Source of the DNA: Paraburkholderia caffeinilytica
Lineage (GTDB): Bacteria; Pseudomonadota; Gammaproteobacteria; Burkholderiales; Burkholderiaceae
Length of the DNA stretch: 64,000 nt
Direction: 5' to 3'
NCBI RefSeq assembly: GCF_003368325.1
Contig: NZ_CP031467.1
Coordinates: forward strand, 2,790,001 to 2,854,000
Position numbers and translations under genes: made by a program. Positions within the stretch are counted from its first letter, which is position 1, and each line of letters opens with the position of its first letter. Under the pieces are notes generated by a model. It saw nothing but the letters and a program-made list of their open reading frames with translations. It ran no database searches and was not told the origin of the DNA. Shown piece by piece: positions 43,315 through 52,202 of the stretch.

Positions 43315-44396
43315 TGCGCGTCTTACATCTGGTTCTGGCGCCGCGGTTGTCGGGCGCGGAAGTCCTCGCCAAGGATCTCGCGATCGATCAGAACGCCGAA
43401 GGCATGGCCGTGTGCGTGGCCTCGCTGTTGCCCGCGCACGCCGAATTCCTGCCCTTGCAGGAGGAACTGCAGCGGCACGGCGTGCAGTGCTGGTTTCCGT
43501 CACGGCGCAGGCGACTCGCCGGCAAACTGTCGACTTTGTTCGTCATGGTGCGGCGATTTCGCCCGGACGTGATTTTCGCGCACGCCACGATCCCTTCGTT
43601 TTATGCGCGGGCGCTGCCGCTGCGGGTGCCGGTCGTCTACGTCATGCATTCGGCGACCAACGATTTCGAGCGGCCGCTGTTCCGGCGCGTCGAGCACATC
43701 CTGTCGGGACGTGCCCGCGTGGTGATCAGCGTATCGCAGCAAGGCATGACCGACTACGTGCAGGCCATCGGGCCGCATCCTTCCATGATCGTGGTGCCCA
43801 ACGGAGTCGACCTCGGCCGCTTTGCGTTTACCGACGGCGCCGGGCAGAGCGGCCGGGCGCCCCAGGTCGTGCAGATCGGGCGGTATGCGTCGGTGAAGAA
43901 TCAGCTTCTGACGGTGCGCGCTTTCGGGCAGGTGCTCGAGCAGGTGACGGACGCGCGTCTCGTGCTGCACGGCGTGGTTGAAGATCCGGATTACCAGCGC
44001 ACCGTCATTGGCCTCGTGCAGAAACTGGGGATCGCGCACCGCGTTGTGGTGGCCGGCCCGCGCACCGATGTGGCGAGCGTGCTGTCGGAGTCGAGCGTGT
44101 TCGTCATGCCCTCGCGCTCCGAGGGACACAGCGTGGCGTTTCTGGAAGCGTTGGCCTCCGGTATTCCGATCGTCGCGAGCAAGATTCCGTCGTTTGCTTT
44201 CGCGAACGGCTTTCCCGGTGTGCAGCTGGTCGATACGGACGATGTGCCGTGCTACGCGGATGCCGTGGTCGTGGCGCTAGGTCAGGCACGGGCGCAACGC
44301 TCGCTGGCCGGTCTGACGCTCAGTGACACGGCTGCCCGCTATCGGGCGATCGCGCATCAGGTCAGCAGTCGTCATCTCGCCGTGCCGGCCCGCTAG
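43314..44396 (+). CDS. GT4-family glycosyltransferase (paralogue of the 12751 gene)
   Basis: 360 residues, start fixed by the TGATG overlap with wzx and by alignment with the 12751 paralogue, which is one residue longer. Shared segments: APRLSGAEVLAKDLAI, FIFAHATIPSFYARALP-like region, VVIPNGVDLGRF equivalent (IVVPNGVDLGRF), QIGRYASVKNQLLTVRAFGQ, and VMPSRSEGHSVAFLEALASG. It has the same GT-B donor site. The pair brackets the EPS locus, about 30 kb apart, suggesting an ancient duplication and two different linkages. Substrate unknown. Confidence 0.88.
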   Translation: MRVLHLVLAPRLSGAEVLAKDLAIDQNAEGMAVCVASLLPAHAEFLPLQEELQRHGVQCWFPSRRRRLAGKLSTLFVMVRRFRPDVIFAHATIPSFYARALPLRVPVVYVMHSATNDFERPLFRRVEHILSGRARVVISVSQQGMTDYVQAIGPHPSMIVVPNGVDLGRFAFTDGAGQSGRAPQVVQIGRYASVKNQLLTVRAFGQVLEQVTDARLVLHGVVEDPDYQRTVIGLVQKLGIAHRVVVAGPRTDVASVLSESSVFVMPSRSEGHSVAFLEALASGIPIVASKIPSFAFANGFPGVQLVDTDDVPCYADAVVVALGQARAQRSLAGLTLSDTAARYRAIAHQVSSRHLAVPAR

Positions 44397-44446
44397 TTCT
44401 TCTTCACCTCGGCACGGGCTATTGCTTGCGTTGAGACAGCTGCCGG

Positions 44447-45451
44447 TCAGTGATGGCTGATGGCGGGGCTGCGCTCGTCGGGTCTCGTCTCGGCCGCGGG
44501 CGTCGACGGCCACGCGCTTGCCAGTTCGGACTCGCGCATCGCGAGGGTCAGCAGGCGCCGGGCTTCCTTGCTGCTCGAGTCGACCTGCAGGGCATCGCCG
44601 GCTTTGTGCCAGGCGCACGTCCATCGTGCGACATAGGCGCAACCTCGCGCCACGCTCAGGAGCGCATCCCGTTGCCGTTCACGCGCGGCGACGGTTTCGC
44701 GCATGCGCAGCGCGTCGGGGTTGTCCGGCTGGGCCGCGATGGCGGCCGCCAGGCGCGCTTTCGTTGCCGACAGATTGTTCTGCTGCAGATTGGCGCGAGC
44801 GGACCGGATCTGCTTCGAGGCCTCCACGGGCGATTTGGCGGGTGGGTTGTTGCTCTGATCGCTCGGGTTGTGTTTTGCCTCGGCCGATGCGCTCACCACG
44901 CGCCGCGGAGCCGGCGGCGCAGCAGCCGGTGGCGGGACAGGGGGAGATCGGACGGGCGCGGGCTTCACGGGCCGTTGAGCGACGTAGACCGGTGCGGACC
45001 GTTGAGCGGCGGCAACCGGCGGCCTGACGTTCTGAGTCTTCACTTTGCCGGATACCGCGATAGGGGTGCCGTCGTTCGAGTCGTTGCTGTGGATGAAACC
45101 CAGGTACACGGCGGATGCCACAACCAGCATCGATACGGCGAGCACGACCGGCTGGCGCCGTCTCTGCAGGACTGGGGCGGCGACCGACGACTCGTGAATA
45201 GTGGAATAGGGATCGGTTAGCGCTCGCGAGGTCGGGCGCCAGATTCGCGGCGTTGTTAGCCGCGTTGCCAGCATCGGCTGGGTGTCGCCCAGCGGCACGC
45301 TCAAAGGGGGCGGTGGCGGGCGGCGTGCGCCGAGCAAATCCACCGGACGCGCGTTGCACTCGGGGCACGGCGTAAAGCGACCGGCCAGCGACGCACCGCA
45401 GTGCTCGCATTGGGGGTAATCATGCGGATCGGAAGTAACGTCGCTAAGCAT
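44447..45451 (-). CDS. Zinc-ribbon membrane protein, TPR-like C-terminus
   Basis: 334 residues from ATG 45451 (MLSDVTSDPHDYPQ); the longer frame to 45586 is not used because the zinc ribbon normally lies near the N-terminus. A CxxC-CxxC ribbon (CEHCGASLAGRFTPCPEC) at ~16-33 is followed by a Pro-rich segment, one membrane helix (VVLAVSMLVVASAVYLGFIH), a Pro/Ala-rich linker and a helical C-terminal region with repeat-like ARANLQQNNLSATKARLAAA, resembling a TPR. It is convergent with the last EPS glycosyltransferase. Function unknown; it may be a membrane scaffold for envelope enzymes. Confidence 0.7.
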   Translation of the reverse strand: MLSDVTSDPHDYPQCEHCGASLAGRFTPCPECNARPVDLLGARRPPPPPLSVPLGDTQPMLATRLTTPRIWRPTSRALTDPYSTIHESSVAAPVLQRRRQPVVLAVSMLVVASAVYLGFIHSNDSNDGTPIAVSGKVKTQNVRPPVAAAQRSAPVYVAQRPVKPAPVRSPPVPPPAAAPPAPRRVVSASAEAKHNPSDQSNNPPAKSPVEASKQIRSARANLQQNNLSATKARLAAAIAAQPDNPDALRMRETVAARERQRDALLSVARGCAYVARWTCAWHKAGDALQVDSSSKEARRLLTLAMRESELASAWPSTPAAETRPDERSPAISHH

Positions 45452-45531
45452 TGCCGTTTCGCAAACGGGCGCCGAATGCCGGCGCCACAATCGAAAAGAA
45501 CCGGGCACGGCGGCGAGGCTTGCAAGCGGGA

Positions 45532-46161
45532 TTACTGCACGACGACGTAACCCCTTGCTTGCATGCACGCGCCATACGCGGCCCAATACTGTGTCATTGG
45601 CGGTTCTGGTGCAGGCAGCGGCGGCAGCTTCACGCCGGATGCCGCGGCCGTCTGTGCCGCGCCGGCTGTTGCCGTCTCCGAGGCGCCGTTATCCGCGCGG
45701 GTTGCCGACGCCGGCGCCGGCGCGGTGGCTGCGTTAGTCGCGGTAGTCGCGGTAGTTGCGGTAGTTGCGGTAGTCGCGGATGCCGTAGTCGAACTTGCCG
45801 GCTTTGTCGCCGCAGCGCTCGTCGCCGTGCTCGCACCGGCTCCGCTTGCTGCAGGTGCGGTCGCGGCTGCGGGCATGCTTACACCCGGCGGGGTCGCGGA
45901 AAAGCTGCTGGGAGGCAACGGTGGCCGTGACGGCGCTCCCGTCGACGACGTTTTGGCCGGCGCAGGTTTGCGCGGCGGAATCTGCGATTCGTGCGCGATG
46001 TTGATCTTGGTCTGCTTGTTGGCCGTGGCGTAGCACATCGCCGCGTCGATGCTGCGCTGATACGCGCCTTGACTGCGGATTGGATAGATGAGCGGCTGCC
46101 ATGCGAAGGCAGCACTGCTAAAGACCCATAGCGTCAATGCCGCATATATTCTGATTCCCAT
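45532..46161 (-). CDS. Secreted Ala/Thr-rich low-complexity protein
   Basis: 209 residues from ATG 46161 (MGIRIYAALTLWVFSSAAFAW); the extra ~64 residues upstream in the frame are not credible. Signal peptide ends near AFA-W. The N-terminal ~80 residues are moderately structured with Cys in MCYATANKQTK and the C-terminus has YWAAYGACMQARGYVVVQ, a CxxxR motif seen in other small Burkholderia secreted proteins. The centre is an Ala/Thr/Pro linker partly coded by a 9-bp tandem repeat. Its start lies 81 bp after the zinc-ribbon gene's on the same strand? No: that gene follows it downstream with 80 bp between, so they are probably cotranscribed. Confidence 0.65.
   Translation of the reverse strand: MGIRIYAALTLWVFSSAAFAWQPLIYPIRSQGAYQRSIDAAMCYATANKQTKINIAHESQIPPRKPAPAKTSSTGAPSRPPLPPSSFSATPPGVSMPAAATAPAASGAGASTATSAAATKPASSTTASATTATTATTATTATNAATAPAPASATRADNGASETATAGAAQTAAASGVKLPPLPAPEPPMTQYWAAYGACMQARGYVVVQ
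45731..45775. repeat. 9-bp tandem repeat within a coding region
   Basis: Five in-frame copies of GCGGTAGTC/T (first copy GCGTTAGTC) encode the Thr-rich linker. Length can change without frameshift, so the linker may be variable between strains. Confidence 0.85.
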
Positions 46162-46428
46162 CGCAGTCGCTCCCGCAGCGATGTTTCGCCGTTCGCCGGC
46201 AATCGCGCTTCGCGGTATGTTCTCGTGGCTGCTGATTGTGCCGCTGAACGGCGGCGCATTGCCGCGAAGGCTGCTTTCTTCAGCGTAACACCGGGCCTTG
46301 TCGACGCAAGGCGCTGTATAGCGCGCGAAAACGCCATCCTGCAGTCGAATCAAGACACCTCGGCGTGAAAAGGCGGAAAAGCGCGGGAAGCAGGACGAAA
46401 ACCTGGGGGATTCCCTGGACGCCGCGCG

Positions 46429-47304
46429 TCAGAGCCTCTCGAGAACCTCGAGGAACAGCAATATGCCGATGAAAAAGCCGATCCATCTGACGGTGGTCAT
46501 AAGGTTGGAAAGCCGAACAGCTAGCGAATTCACGGCATCCGCAACAGGGTTCGTCAGTAATTCGTCATTGCGGCCGCTGTTTGCCGCGGCGGCACGCAAT
46601 TGAGTCGTGGCGAGGTCGATACGAAGGTGGGTGACATAGCCCATTGCGATTTCCGGCCATTCGATCGTGCCGTCGCTTTTGTTGGGCCTGAGAAAAAGCT
46701 TCGGCCCGCGTTGAGCGTCGGCCATGGCACTTTCGGCCGTGTAGAGATGCCGCAACGCCAGCCCCAATTCGACCGAGCCCAACTGGCTATCGGACATCGC
46801 CTTCGAAAGCGCCTGTATGCAGGCTTCGGGAATGTGGCAGGCGAGCCACCACTGATCGGGTTCTTCGGTCTCCGCGTCGGCCCGATTGACGCCGAGACGA
46901 GCAGTGCCGAGCGGCACATCGGAAAACGAAATACCGAGTTCGTCCTCCAACTCGCGCAGACCTAAGCGGTCAGCCTTGCTGACGTCGCGTGCCTTGAAGG
47001 ACACCTCGACGGTGCGCATTGCGTGTTCAGCATCGCCAATGATCGACAGCTCCTGGCCATCGAGATGTGCCACGCCGTGCAGCGAGGTGGAAAGCGTGGG
47101 CTGTTTGTCTGCGTCCACAGGCTCTGCGAGCTCTTGCGCCACATGAAGCTGCTCGAGCCGCAACCACATCGACTTGGCCGGGAGATACGTTCGCTTCTCG
47201 CCATCGACCCCAACATGTTCGAGGGCGCGATCCGTTCGCTCGATCAATTCCGTCGCGAGGTTTTTTTCGAAAAACACCATGGTGCGCCCCACTCGTGAGT
47301 GCAT
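46429..47304 (-). CDS. Membrane-anchored protein of unknown function
   Basis: 291 residues from ATG 47304 (MHSRVGRTMVFFEKNLATEL) with AGGGG upstream; ATG 47280 is an alternative and the frame to 47547 is not favoured. Residues ~90-250 are soluble and mixed alpha/beta (MWLRLEQLHVAQELAEPVDA, RHLYTAESAMADAQRGPKLF). The very C-terminus has one membrane helix (WIGFFIGILLFLEVLERL), giving a tail-anchored layout with the bulk in the cytoplasm. No family recognised. It stands alone between two low-complexity genes and a chemoreceptor. Confidence 0.6.
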   Translation of the reverse strand: MHSRVGRTMVFFEKNLATELIERTDRALEHVGVDGEKRTYLPAKSMWLRLEQLHVAQELAEPVDADKQPTLSTSLHGVAHLDGQELSIIGDAEHAMRTVEVSFKARDVSKADRLGLRELEDELGISFSDVPLGTARLGVNRADAETEEPDQWWLACHIPEACIQALSKAMSDSQLGSVELGLALRHLYTAESAMADAQRGPKLFLRPNKSDGTIEWPEIAMGYVTHLRIDLATTQLRAAAANSGRNDELLTNPVADAVNSLAVRLSNLMTTVRWIGFFIGILLFLEVLERL

Positions 47305-47756
47305 AGAGCCCCTGGGCGTAAACGACAAGGGCGTGGGTGTTGTCCGCCTGAGCGCGTGGTCAAGGCGCCGACGGTTGCGCATTGCAACGCAATACGCTGA
47401 CGGGAGGGATTCTACCCATCCGAACGTTTGGGTGATATTAGGAAGAGCACATAGAAATAGCAATTTCTTTCGGGGTGCCGCGCGAGCGCTGCACATAGGC
47501 GCCCGGTTCCTGCACCGGGCGTCCACGAAGAGCACCGACTGAGACATGCATCGGGTATTTCCTGCGATTCACCTACACGCCGATGCACCGGATTGCGATC
47601 GCGGCGGGGTTTTCCCCTGGATTTGACGTAAGTCACCAAGGCTTGCGAACGGATGTCATCAGAGACGGCCACCCCGTCGCATTGTGTGTATCGATCACCG
47701 GCGCGCGTCGCAGGAAAGTTGTTCGTGTCACGCCGGAGACTGTCGTCGCATCTCTC
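47305..47756. other. Intergenic region, 452 bp
   Basis: No convincing gene, promoter or repeat seen. Overlapping frames on both strands are Arg/Pro-rich with no family features. If the longer frame to 47547 of the 46429 gene were real, part of this region would be coding. Confidence 0.4.
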
Positions 47757-49337
47757 TTAGCCCAGCGACGTGACAAGGCCTGCGCCGCGGTCGAGCTTGA
47801 AGATCGAGACGACTTGCACCAGTTCATGGGACTGGTTGCGCAGGCTGTTGGCCGCGGCGGTCATTTCTTCCACCAGCGCGGCGTTTTGCTGGGTGGCCTC
47901 GTCCATCTGGGTGACCGCCTCGCCCACCTGGGCCACGCCCAGGGATTGTTCGTTGCTGGCGGCACTGATCTCACCCATGGTGTCGGTAACGCGGCGGATG
48001 GAGCGCACGACTTCGGTCATGGTGAGGCCGGCCTGTTCTACCTGGGCCGAACCTTGAGCGACGCGTTCCACGCTGGCGCCGATGAGCTTTTTGATTTCCT
48101 TGGCCGCGTCGGCGGAACGTGCGGCCAGACTGCGCACTTCATTGGCCACTACCGCGAAGCCGCGGCCCTGCTCACCGGCACGGGCTGATTCCACCGCGGC
48201 GTTCAAGGCGAGGATGTTGGTCTGGAAGGCGATGCCGTCGATGACGCCGATGATGTCGGCGATTTTCCTGGAGCTGTCGTTGATACCTTTCATGGTTTCC
48301 ACGACCTGATTGACGACTTCGCCACACTGGATGGCGACGTCAGATGTGTTCATGGCCAACTGGTTCGCCTGACGGGCATTGTCGGCGTTCTGGCGCACGG
48401 TGGAACTGAGCTGTTCCATGGAGGCGGCGGTTTCTTCCAGGGCGCTGGCCTGGCTTTCAGTGCGGGCGCTGAGGTCGTCGTTGCCCTGGGCGATTTCGGC
48501 ACTGGCGGTGGCCACGTTTTCCGAGCCGGAACGTACGTTGGAGACAACGCGCACGAGACTGTTTTGCATGTCTCTCAGGCTGTTGAGCAACTGGCCGACT
48601 TCGTCGGTGCGGTGGTTGTCGATACGGGCGGTCAAATCGCCTTCGGCGACCTGGCGGGCTACCGCAGTGGCTTTTACCAGCGGTCTGGTGATGCTGCCCG
48701 AGATCAGCCACGCACACACCACGCTCAGCAGCAAGCTGACCACGCCAAGGGCGATCATCAGCAGGCGGCTGAATTCGTAGTTGGCCTCGATCTGCGTGGC
48801 CACCTTGTCAATTTCCTCGCGCTGCTGCTTCACTAACGCGTCGACCTTCGCTACGAAGAGCCTGGAAGCAGGGATGAACTGTTGCTCCAGCAACTGGTTC
48901 GCCTCCTCGGCTTTGCCCGACTTTTTCAATGCATAGATCTGGTCGCGGGTAGAGATAAAAATTTTGCGCTGTTCACCAATTGCGGCAAACAGCGACTTTT
49001 CCTCGTCCGAGCTCATCAACGCTTCTATCGACTTTTGCAAGGCTCCCGACACCTTGGACGAAGCCATTGCTTCTTCCACGAAGTAACTGGCAAGGCCAGG
49101 GTCAGCGCTCTTGGCAATCGCGGTCGTGCGGGTGACTGCGGTATTGATATTGCGCGACCAGTCGCTGACAAGCCGCTCGGTCTGGATTGGATTGGCAACC
49201 AGATCGCGGGTCGCCTTCGCCACAGAGGACAGGCGCGCAAGCCCTATGACGATGCTGATCATCGACATGATCAATACCAGAACGAAGCCCGCCGCCAGTC
49301 GCTTGGCGATGGGCAGGTTGGAAATAAACGTTGGCAT
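47757..49337 (-). CDS. Methyl-accepting chemotaxis protein
   Basis: 526 residues from ATG 49337 ([20 protein letters not shown]); the TTG at 49376 is not used. TM1 is near the N-terminus, followed by a four-helix-bundle periplasmic sensor (~residues 35-185), TM2 ([20 protein letters not shown]), HAMP ([20 protein letters not shown]) and the signalling domain with [20 protein letters not shown]. The C-terminus ends GLVTSLG, with no NWxxF pentapeptide, so methylation enzymes must reach it through other receptors. The ligand is unknown. It sits just downstream of the porin promoter region, on the opposite strand. Confidence 0.93.
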   Translation of the reverse strand: MPTFISNLPIAKRLAAGFVLVLIMSMISIVIGLARLSSVAKATRDLVANPIQTERLVSDWSRNINTAVTRTTAIAKSADPGLASYFVEEAMASSKVSGALQKSIEALMSSDEEKSLFAAIGEQRKIFISTRDQIYALKKSGKAEEANQLLEQQFIPASRLFVAKVDALVKQQREEIDKVATQIEANYEFSRLLMIALGVVSLLLSVVCAWLISGSITRPLVKATAVARQVAEGDLTARIDNHRTDEVGQLLNSLRDMQNSLVRVVSNVRSGSENVATASAEIAQGNDDLSARTESQASALEETAASMEQLSSTVRQNADNARQANQLAMNTSDVAIQCGEVVNQVVETMKGINDSSRKIADIIGVIDGIAFQTNILALNAAVESARAGEQGRGFAVVANEVRSLAARSADAAKEIKKLIGASVERVAQGSAQVEQAGLTMTEVVRSIRRVTDTMGEISAASNEQSLGVAQVGEAVTQMDEATQQNAALVEEMTAAANSLRNQSHELVQVVSIFKLDRGAGLVTSLG

Positions 49338-49998
49338 AGTCAGTTGCTTCAATAAGAGGGAAATACCCGCTGACAATACGGACTATCAGAGATCGCTCAC
49401 TACAGGTATACGGCAGCAAGCGCTGAAGACTGAAGGCATTATTTGACGAGGCATTCCTTAAATCGGAGTAAGGATGTCCTTATAAGAAAGTCAGCTTGAG
49501 CGGAGCCCATCGTCGTAATGGATCCATCGACGGTCGTTTGAGCATCTCCGCGGTGATCAATGAATACTTTTCCTCGGTACGGGCGGTCGCCAGTACGCGT
49601 GACTCCTGATGCAGCAACAGTCTGGCCCACGCTAGCAGTCGGCAATGGGCAACGGGTGACGGGACACACCGTCAAGGCGGCATCTGCGGAGCGGGGATGC
49701 ACGGGGTGAAGAAGGACGGGAAGTTTCGGAAATGGAATGCCCCATCTCGGCTATTTACTTTCCGCAATTCGGCCATTAGATTGGCGGCCGTCTGGATATC
49801 TTTTCATCTGTTGCAATCCACGCAGTCCAGACCTTGGCTATGCGATGTCGCATAGCTTTTTTTGCTCTCTGCGAGAAAGATACAGAAAGTTTCCATTCCT
49901 AATTTTTGGTCGTGTTTACCCAACACTTTTTTGAATCGCATTTCACCGGCAGTTATTCTGCGCTCCGCGGGTTCAACAACTCAAACTTAAGGACGCAG
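49338..49998. other. Intergenic region upstream of the porin gene
   Basis: 660 bp between divergent chemoreceptor and porin genes. It holds a strong terminator at 49837-49863, listed separately, with no gene upstream of it on the plus strand. No other gene recognised. Confidence 0.5.
49837..49863 (+). terminator. Orphan rho-independent terminator before the porin gene
   Basis: GCTATGCG (49837-49844) and CGCATAGC (49849-49856) pair across ATGT, followed by seven T's. No plus-strand gene precedes it within 5 kb. It may end a small RNA or act as an attenuator in the porin leader, 136 bp before the porin start. Confidence 0.8.
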
Positions 49999-51129
49999 AT
50001 GAAGAAGACCACACTGGCAACGCTTTCGCTGGCCATGCTCGGCGCAACCGGCGTAGCTCACGCACAAAACAGCGTCACGCTGTACGGGATCGTCGATACG
50101 GGCCTGACTTACGTTTCAAACGACGGCGGCAGCAAGTCCATCAGCATGTCGTCGGGCAACGAGTCCGGTAGTCGCTGGGGCCTGAAAGGCTCAGAAGACC
50201 TGGGTGGTGGCCTGAAGACAATCTTCCAGGTGGAGAACGGTTTTAATTCGACCAACGGCAAACTCGGCCAGGGTAGCCGCATGTTCGGCCGCCAGGCGTT
50301 CGTTGGCCTGAGCAGTGACAAGTGGGGTACGCTCACGGCCGGTCGTCAATACGATCCGCTGGTTGACCTGGTTCAGCCGGTGCAGGGCGATGGCTTCCTC
50401 GGTGGCGTGTTCATCTCGCCGGGCGACATCGACAACGCCGACAACAGCGCGCGCGTGAATAACTCGATCAAGTACACCTCGCCGTCCTGGTCCGGCCTCC
50501 AGTTCGAAACCATGTACTCGCTGGGCGGAGTGGCTGGCGCGATGGGCTCGGGTCAGAGCTACGCTGCCGCAGCTGCATACAGCAACGGTCCGGTTAACCT
50601 GGCAGCGGGCTACTACCACCTGAGCAACGGCAGCGGCACGAACCGCGGTACGACGACGTGGGACTCGCTGTTCAACACGGCGGTCAACGCGGCGTATTCC
50701 ACTGCGGCGTCGATCAACAATGCACGTATCGGCGGCAACTACGTATTCGGCACGGTGACCCTGGGTGGCTACCTCAGCCACGCCGAATACACTGTGGACG
50801 GTAGTTCGACATTCAAGCAGGCTGAAAAGTACAACACGGGTTCGGTGTACGCCGTCTGGCAGGTCTCGGCACCGCTGCAGACCGAGATCGGCTACGTGTA
50901 CCTGAAGTCGAGCGGCAACTCGTCGGCAAAGTACAACCAGTTCGCGGTCGCGGCGGACTACTCGATCAGCAAGCGTACGGACTTCTACGCATGGGCAGCG
51001 TACACGACTGCATCAGGCACGCAAGACTCGTCGGGCACGGCCGCAGTCGCTGTCATCGGCTCGGCAACAGGCGATTCGGGCTCCAGCAAGCAGGCTACTG
51101 TAACCGTCGGTATCCGCCATAAGTTCTAA
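49999..51129 (+). CDS. Gram-negative outer-membrane porin
   Basis: 376 residues from ATG 49999 (MKKTTLATLSLAMLGATGVA), AAGGA upstream; the 49906 frame start is not used. The signal peptide is cleaved after AHA-QNS. The mature start SVTLYGIVDTGLTYVSNDGG is the classic start of Burkholderia general porins (Porin_4 family), followed by alternating strands, FGRQAFVGLSSDKWGTLTAG and a C-terminal VTVGIRHKF with the terminal Phe needed for assembly. It forms a trimeric general diffusion pore. A strong terminator follows. Regulation may involve the leader terminator at 49837. Confidence 0.95.
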   Translation: MKKTTLATLSLAMLGATGVAHAQNSVTLYGIVDTGLTYVSNDGGSKSISMSSGNESGSRWGLKGSEDLGGGLKTIFQVENGFNSTNGKLGQGSRMFGRQAFVGLSSDKWGTLTAGRQYDPLVDLVQPVQGDGFLGGVFISPGDIDNADNSARVNNSIKYTSPSWSGLQFETMYSLGGVAGAMGSGQSYAAAAAYSNGPVNLAAGYYHLSNGSGTNRGTTTWDSLFNTAVNAAYSTAASINNARIGGNYVFGTVTLGGYLSHAEYTVDGSSTFKQAEKYNTGSVYAVWQVSAPLQTEIGYVYLKSSGNSSAKYNQFAVAADYSISKRTDFYAWAAYTTASGTQDSSGTAAVAVIGSATGDSGSSKQATVTVGIRHKF

Positions 51130-51148
51130 TTGGTAGATGCCCTAAGGA

Positions 51149-51174
51149 AAGCCCGCATTGATGCGGGCTTTTTT
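51149..51174 (+). terminator. Rho-independent terminator after the porin
   Basis: AAGCCCGCA (51149-51157) pairs with TGCGGGCTT (51162-51170) across TTGA, then T-run. It lies 20 bp after the porin stop. Confidence 0.93.
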
Positions 51175-51433
51175 GCTGTTATCACCCCGTTGTCACGCTC
51201 TTGCTAGTGCAACCTCTCCATGAAGTACAGGGAAGTGCTCGGGAGCGTTTGGGGAAAATATGCCCAAATCGCAGCTTGCCTTGCGAAGGGCTCTATCATC
51301 CACCGTCTCCAGAACGGTCACGCATTTCCCACACATTTCATTACTCGACCGAACTCTCGATTGGCGATCCTGAAGCGTTATTGTTTCGATGACGACCGGG
51401 CACAGATCGGGCGTTCAGCGTTGAATCGGCGCA
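51175..51433. other. Intergenic region, no gene seen
   Basis: Between the porin terminator and the end of the LexA-controlled pair. Nothing recognised. Confidence 0.4.
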
Positions 51434-51838
51434 CTAGTCCTGAGTGGATGCATTGGTGGCGTCGGCCTGTACCAGCGCGCGCACGAGCAGGTACACGGCT
51501 GGCAGATTGTCGTCGTCACGTCGCCAGTCGACGGGTTCGTCGAGATCCATCCCGGACAAACGACTGTCCTCGAACCGGACAAACGTTGAGCGTACGGTCT
51601 CGTCGTGCCTTGCCCGGAAGCCCCGATTCTCGAAGACCTGTTCGTCGATTGTCAGCAGCGTGCGCCAGGTCGGCAATTGCGCGCCGCTTGAGTAACGGCG
51701 ACGGCCATTGTCGAGGTAACGACCTGCGACCGTGGCAATGGTCTGCTGGAGGTCGAGCGACGCGCTGCGGAGTGCGCGTTCGAGGGCGACAGGATCGATG
51801 TCGTGGACATCCCTATCAAGAGCAGAGTCGTTAATCAT
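51434..51838 (-). CDS. Unknown protein, second gene of the LexA-controlled pair
   Basis: 134 residues from ATG 51838 (MINDSALDRDVHDIDPVALE) with AGGAAG upstream; the 51877 frame start is not used. Soluble, acidic, mostly helical at the N-terminus (LERALRSASLDLQQTIATVA) with a mixed second half (VDWRRDDDNLPAVYLLVRAL). No family recognised. It follows the 51877 gene after 38 bp in the same direction, so the two are probably one transcript under the two LexA boxes at 52167-52202. It may act in DNA damage response; that is inferred only from control. Confidence 0.65.
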   Translation of the reverse strand: MINDSALDRDVHDIDPVALERALRSASLDLQQTIATVAGRYLDNGRRRYSSGAQLPTWRTLLTIDEQVFENRGFRARHDETVRSTFVRFEDSRLSGMDLDEPVDWRRDDDNLPAVYLLVRALVQADATNASTQD

Positions 51839-51876
51839 GCTGTTATCTTCCTGAGGACTCACGGCAACTCGTAGCA

Positions 51877-52158
51877 TCAGAGTTGATGCTTCAACGCTGC
51901 CTGGTTTCGCTGTGCCAACAACTGGCGGATCTGGGCAAGATAGTTATCGCCGACCGTGCAATCTTCAACAGGCCGGATAGGTTGACGAGGCGTTGGCGGA
52001 CGTACGCCGAGATAGCGGCACACCGCTGACAGGTAGGGTTTGCCGTTGCCTCCCAGATGTCGCGCAGCAGCCGCCACGCGCACGTCTCCGACATGCTTGC
52101 GCAACCACGCAAGCGTTTCGCGATCACCGTCGTTCAAGATGCGGATGAGCTGGTTCAT
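51877..52158 (-). CDS. Small unknown protein, first gene of the LexA-controlled pair
   Basis: 93 residues from ATG 52158 (MNQLIRILNDGDRETLAWLR). The start lies 8 bp after the first LexA box, so the promoter must overlap the boxes. Helical; the segment AAAARHLGGNGKPYLSAVCRYL may be a helix-turn-helix, which would make it a small DNA-binding protein, but this is weak. It ends AALKHQL. Its expression should rise in the SOS response. I do not recognise the family. Confidence 0.7.
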   Translation of the reverse strand: MNQLIRILNDGDRETLAWLRKHVGDVRVAAAARHLGGNGKPYLSAVCRYLGVRPPTPRQPIRPVEDCTVGDNYLAQIRQLLAQRNQAALKHQL

Positions 52159-52166
52159 GACCGATC

Positions 52167-52202
52167 CTGTATATAAAAACAGTACTGTAAATTTATACAG
52201 TA
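52167..52202. promoter_or_regulatory. Two tandem LexA boxes
   Basis: Box 1 CTGTATATAAAAACAG (52167-52182) and box 2 CTGTAAATTTATACAG (52185-52200) both fit CTGT-N8-ACAG exactly; box 2 extends to TACTGT-N8-ACAGTA (52183-52202). Centres are 18 bp apart. Two perfect boxes imply tight LexA repression of the pair at 51434-52158. Confidence 0.9.

Noticed and set aside
42123..44396. 757-codon plus-strand frame read as one protein
   Set aside because: Its first ~400 codons are a shifted frame over wzx; only the 43314-44396 part is a real glycosyltransferase.
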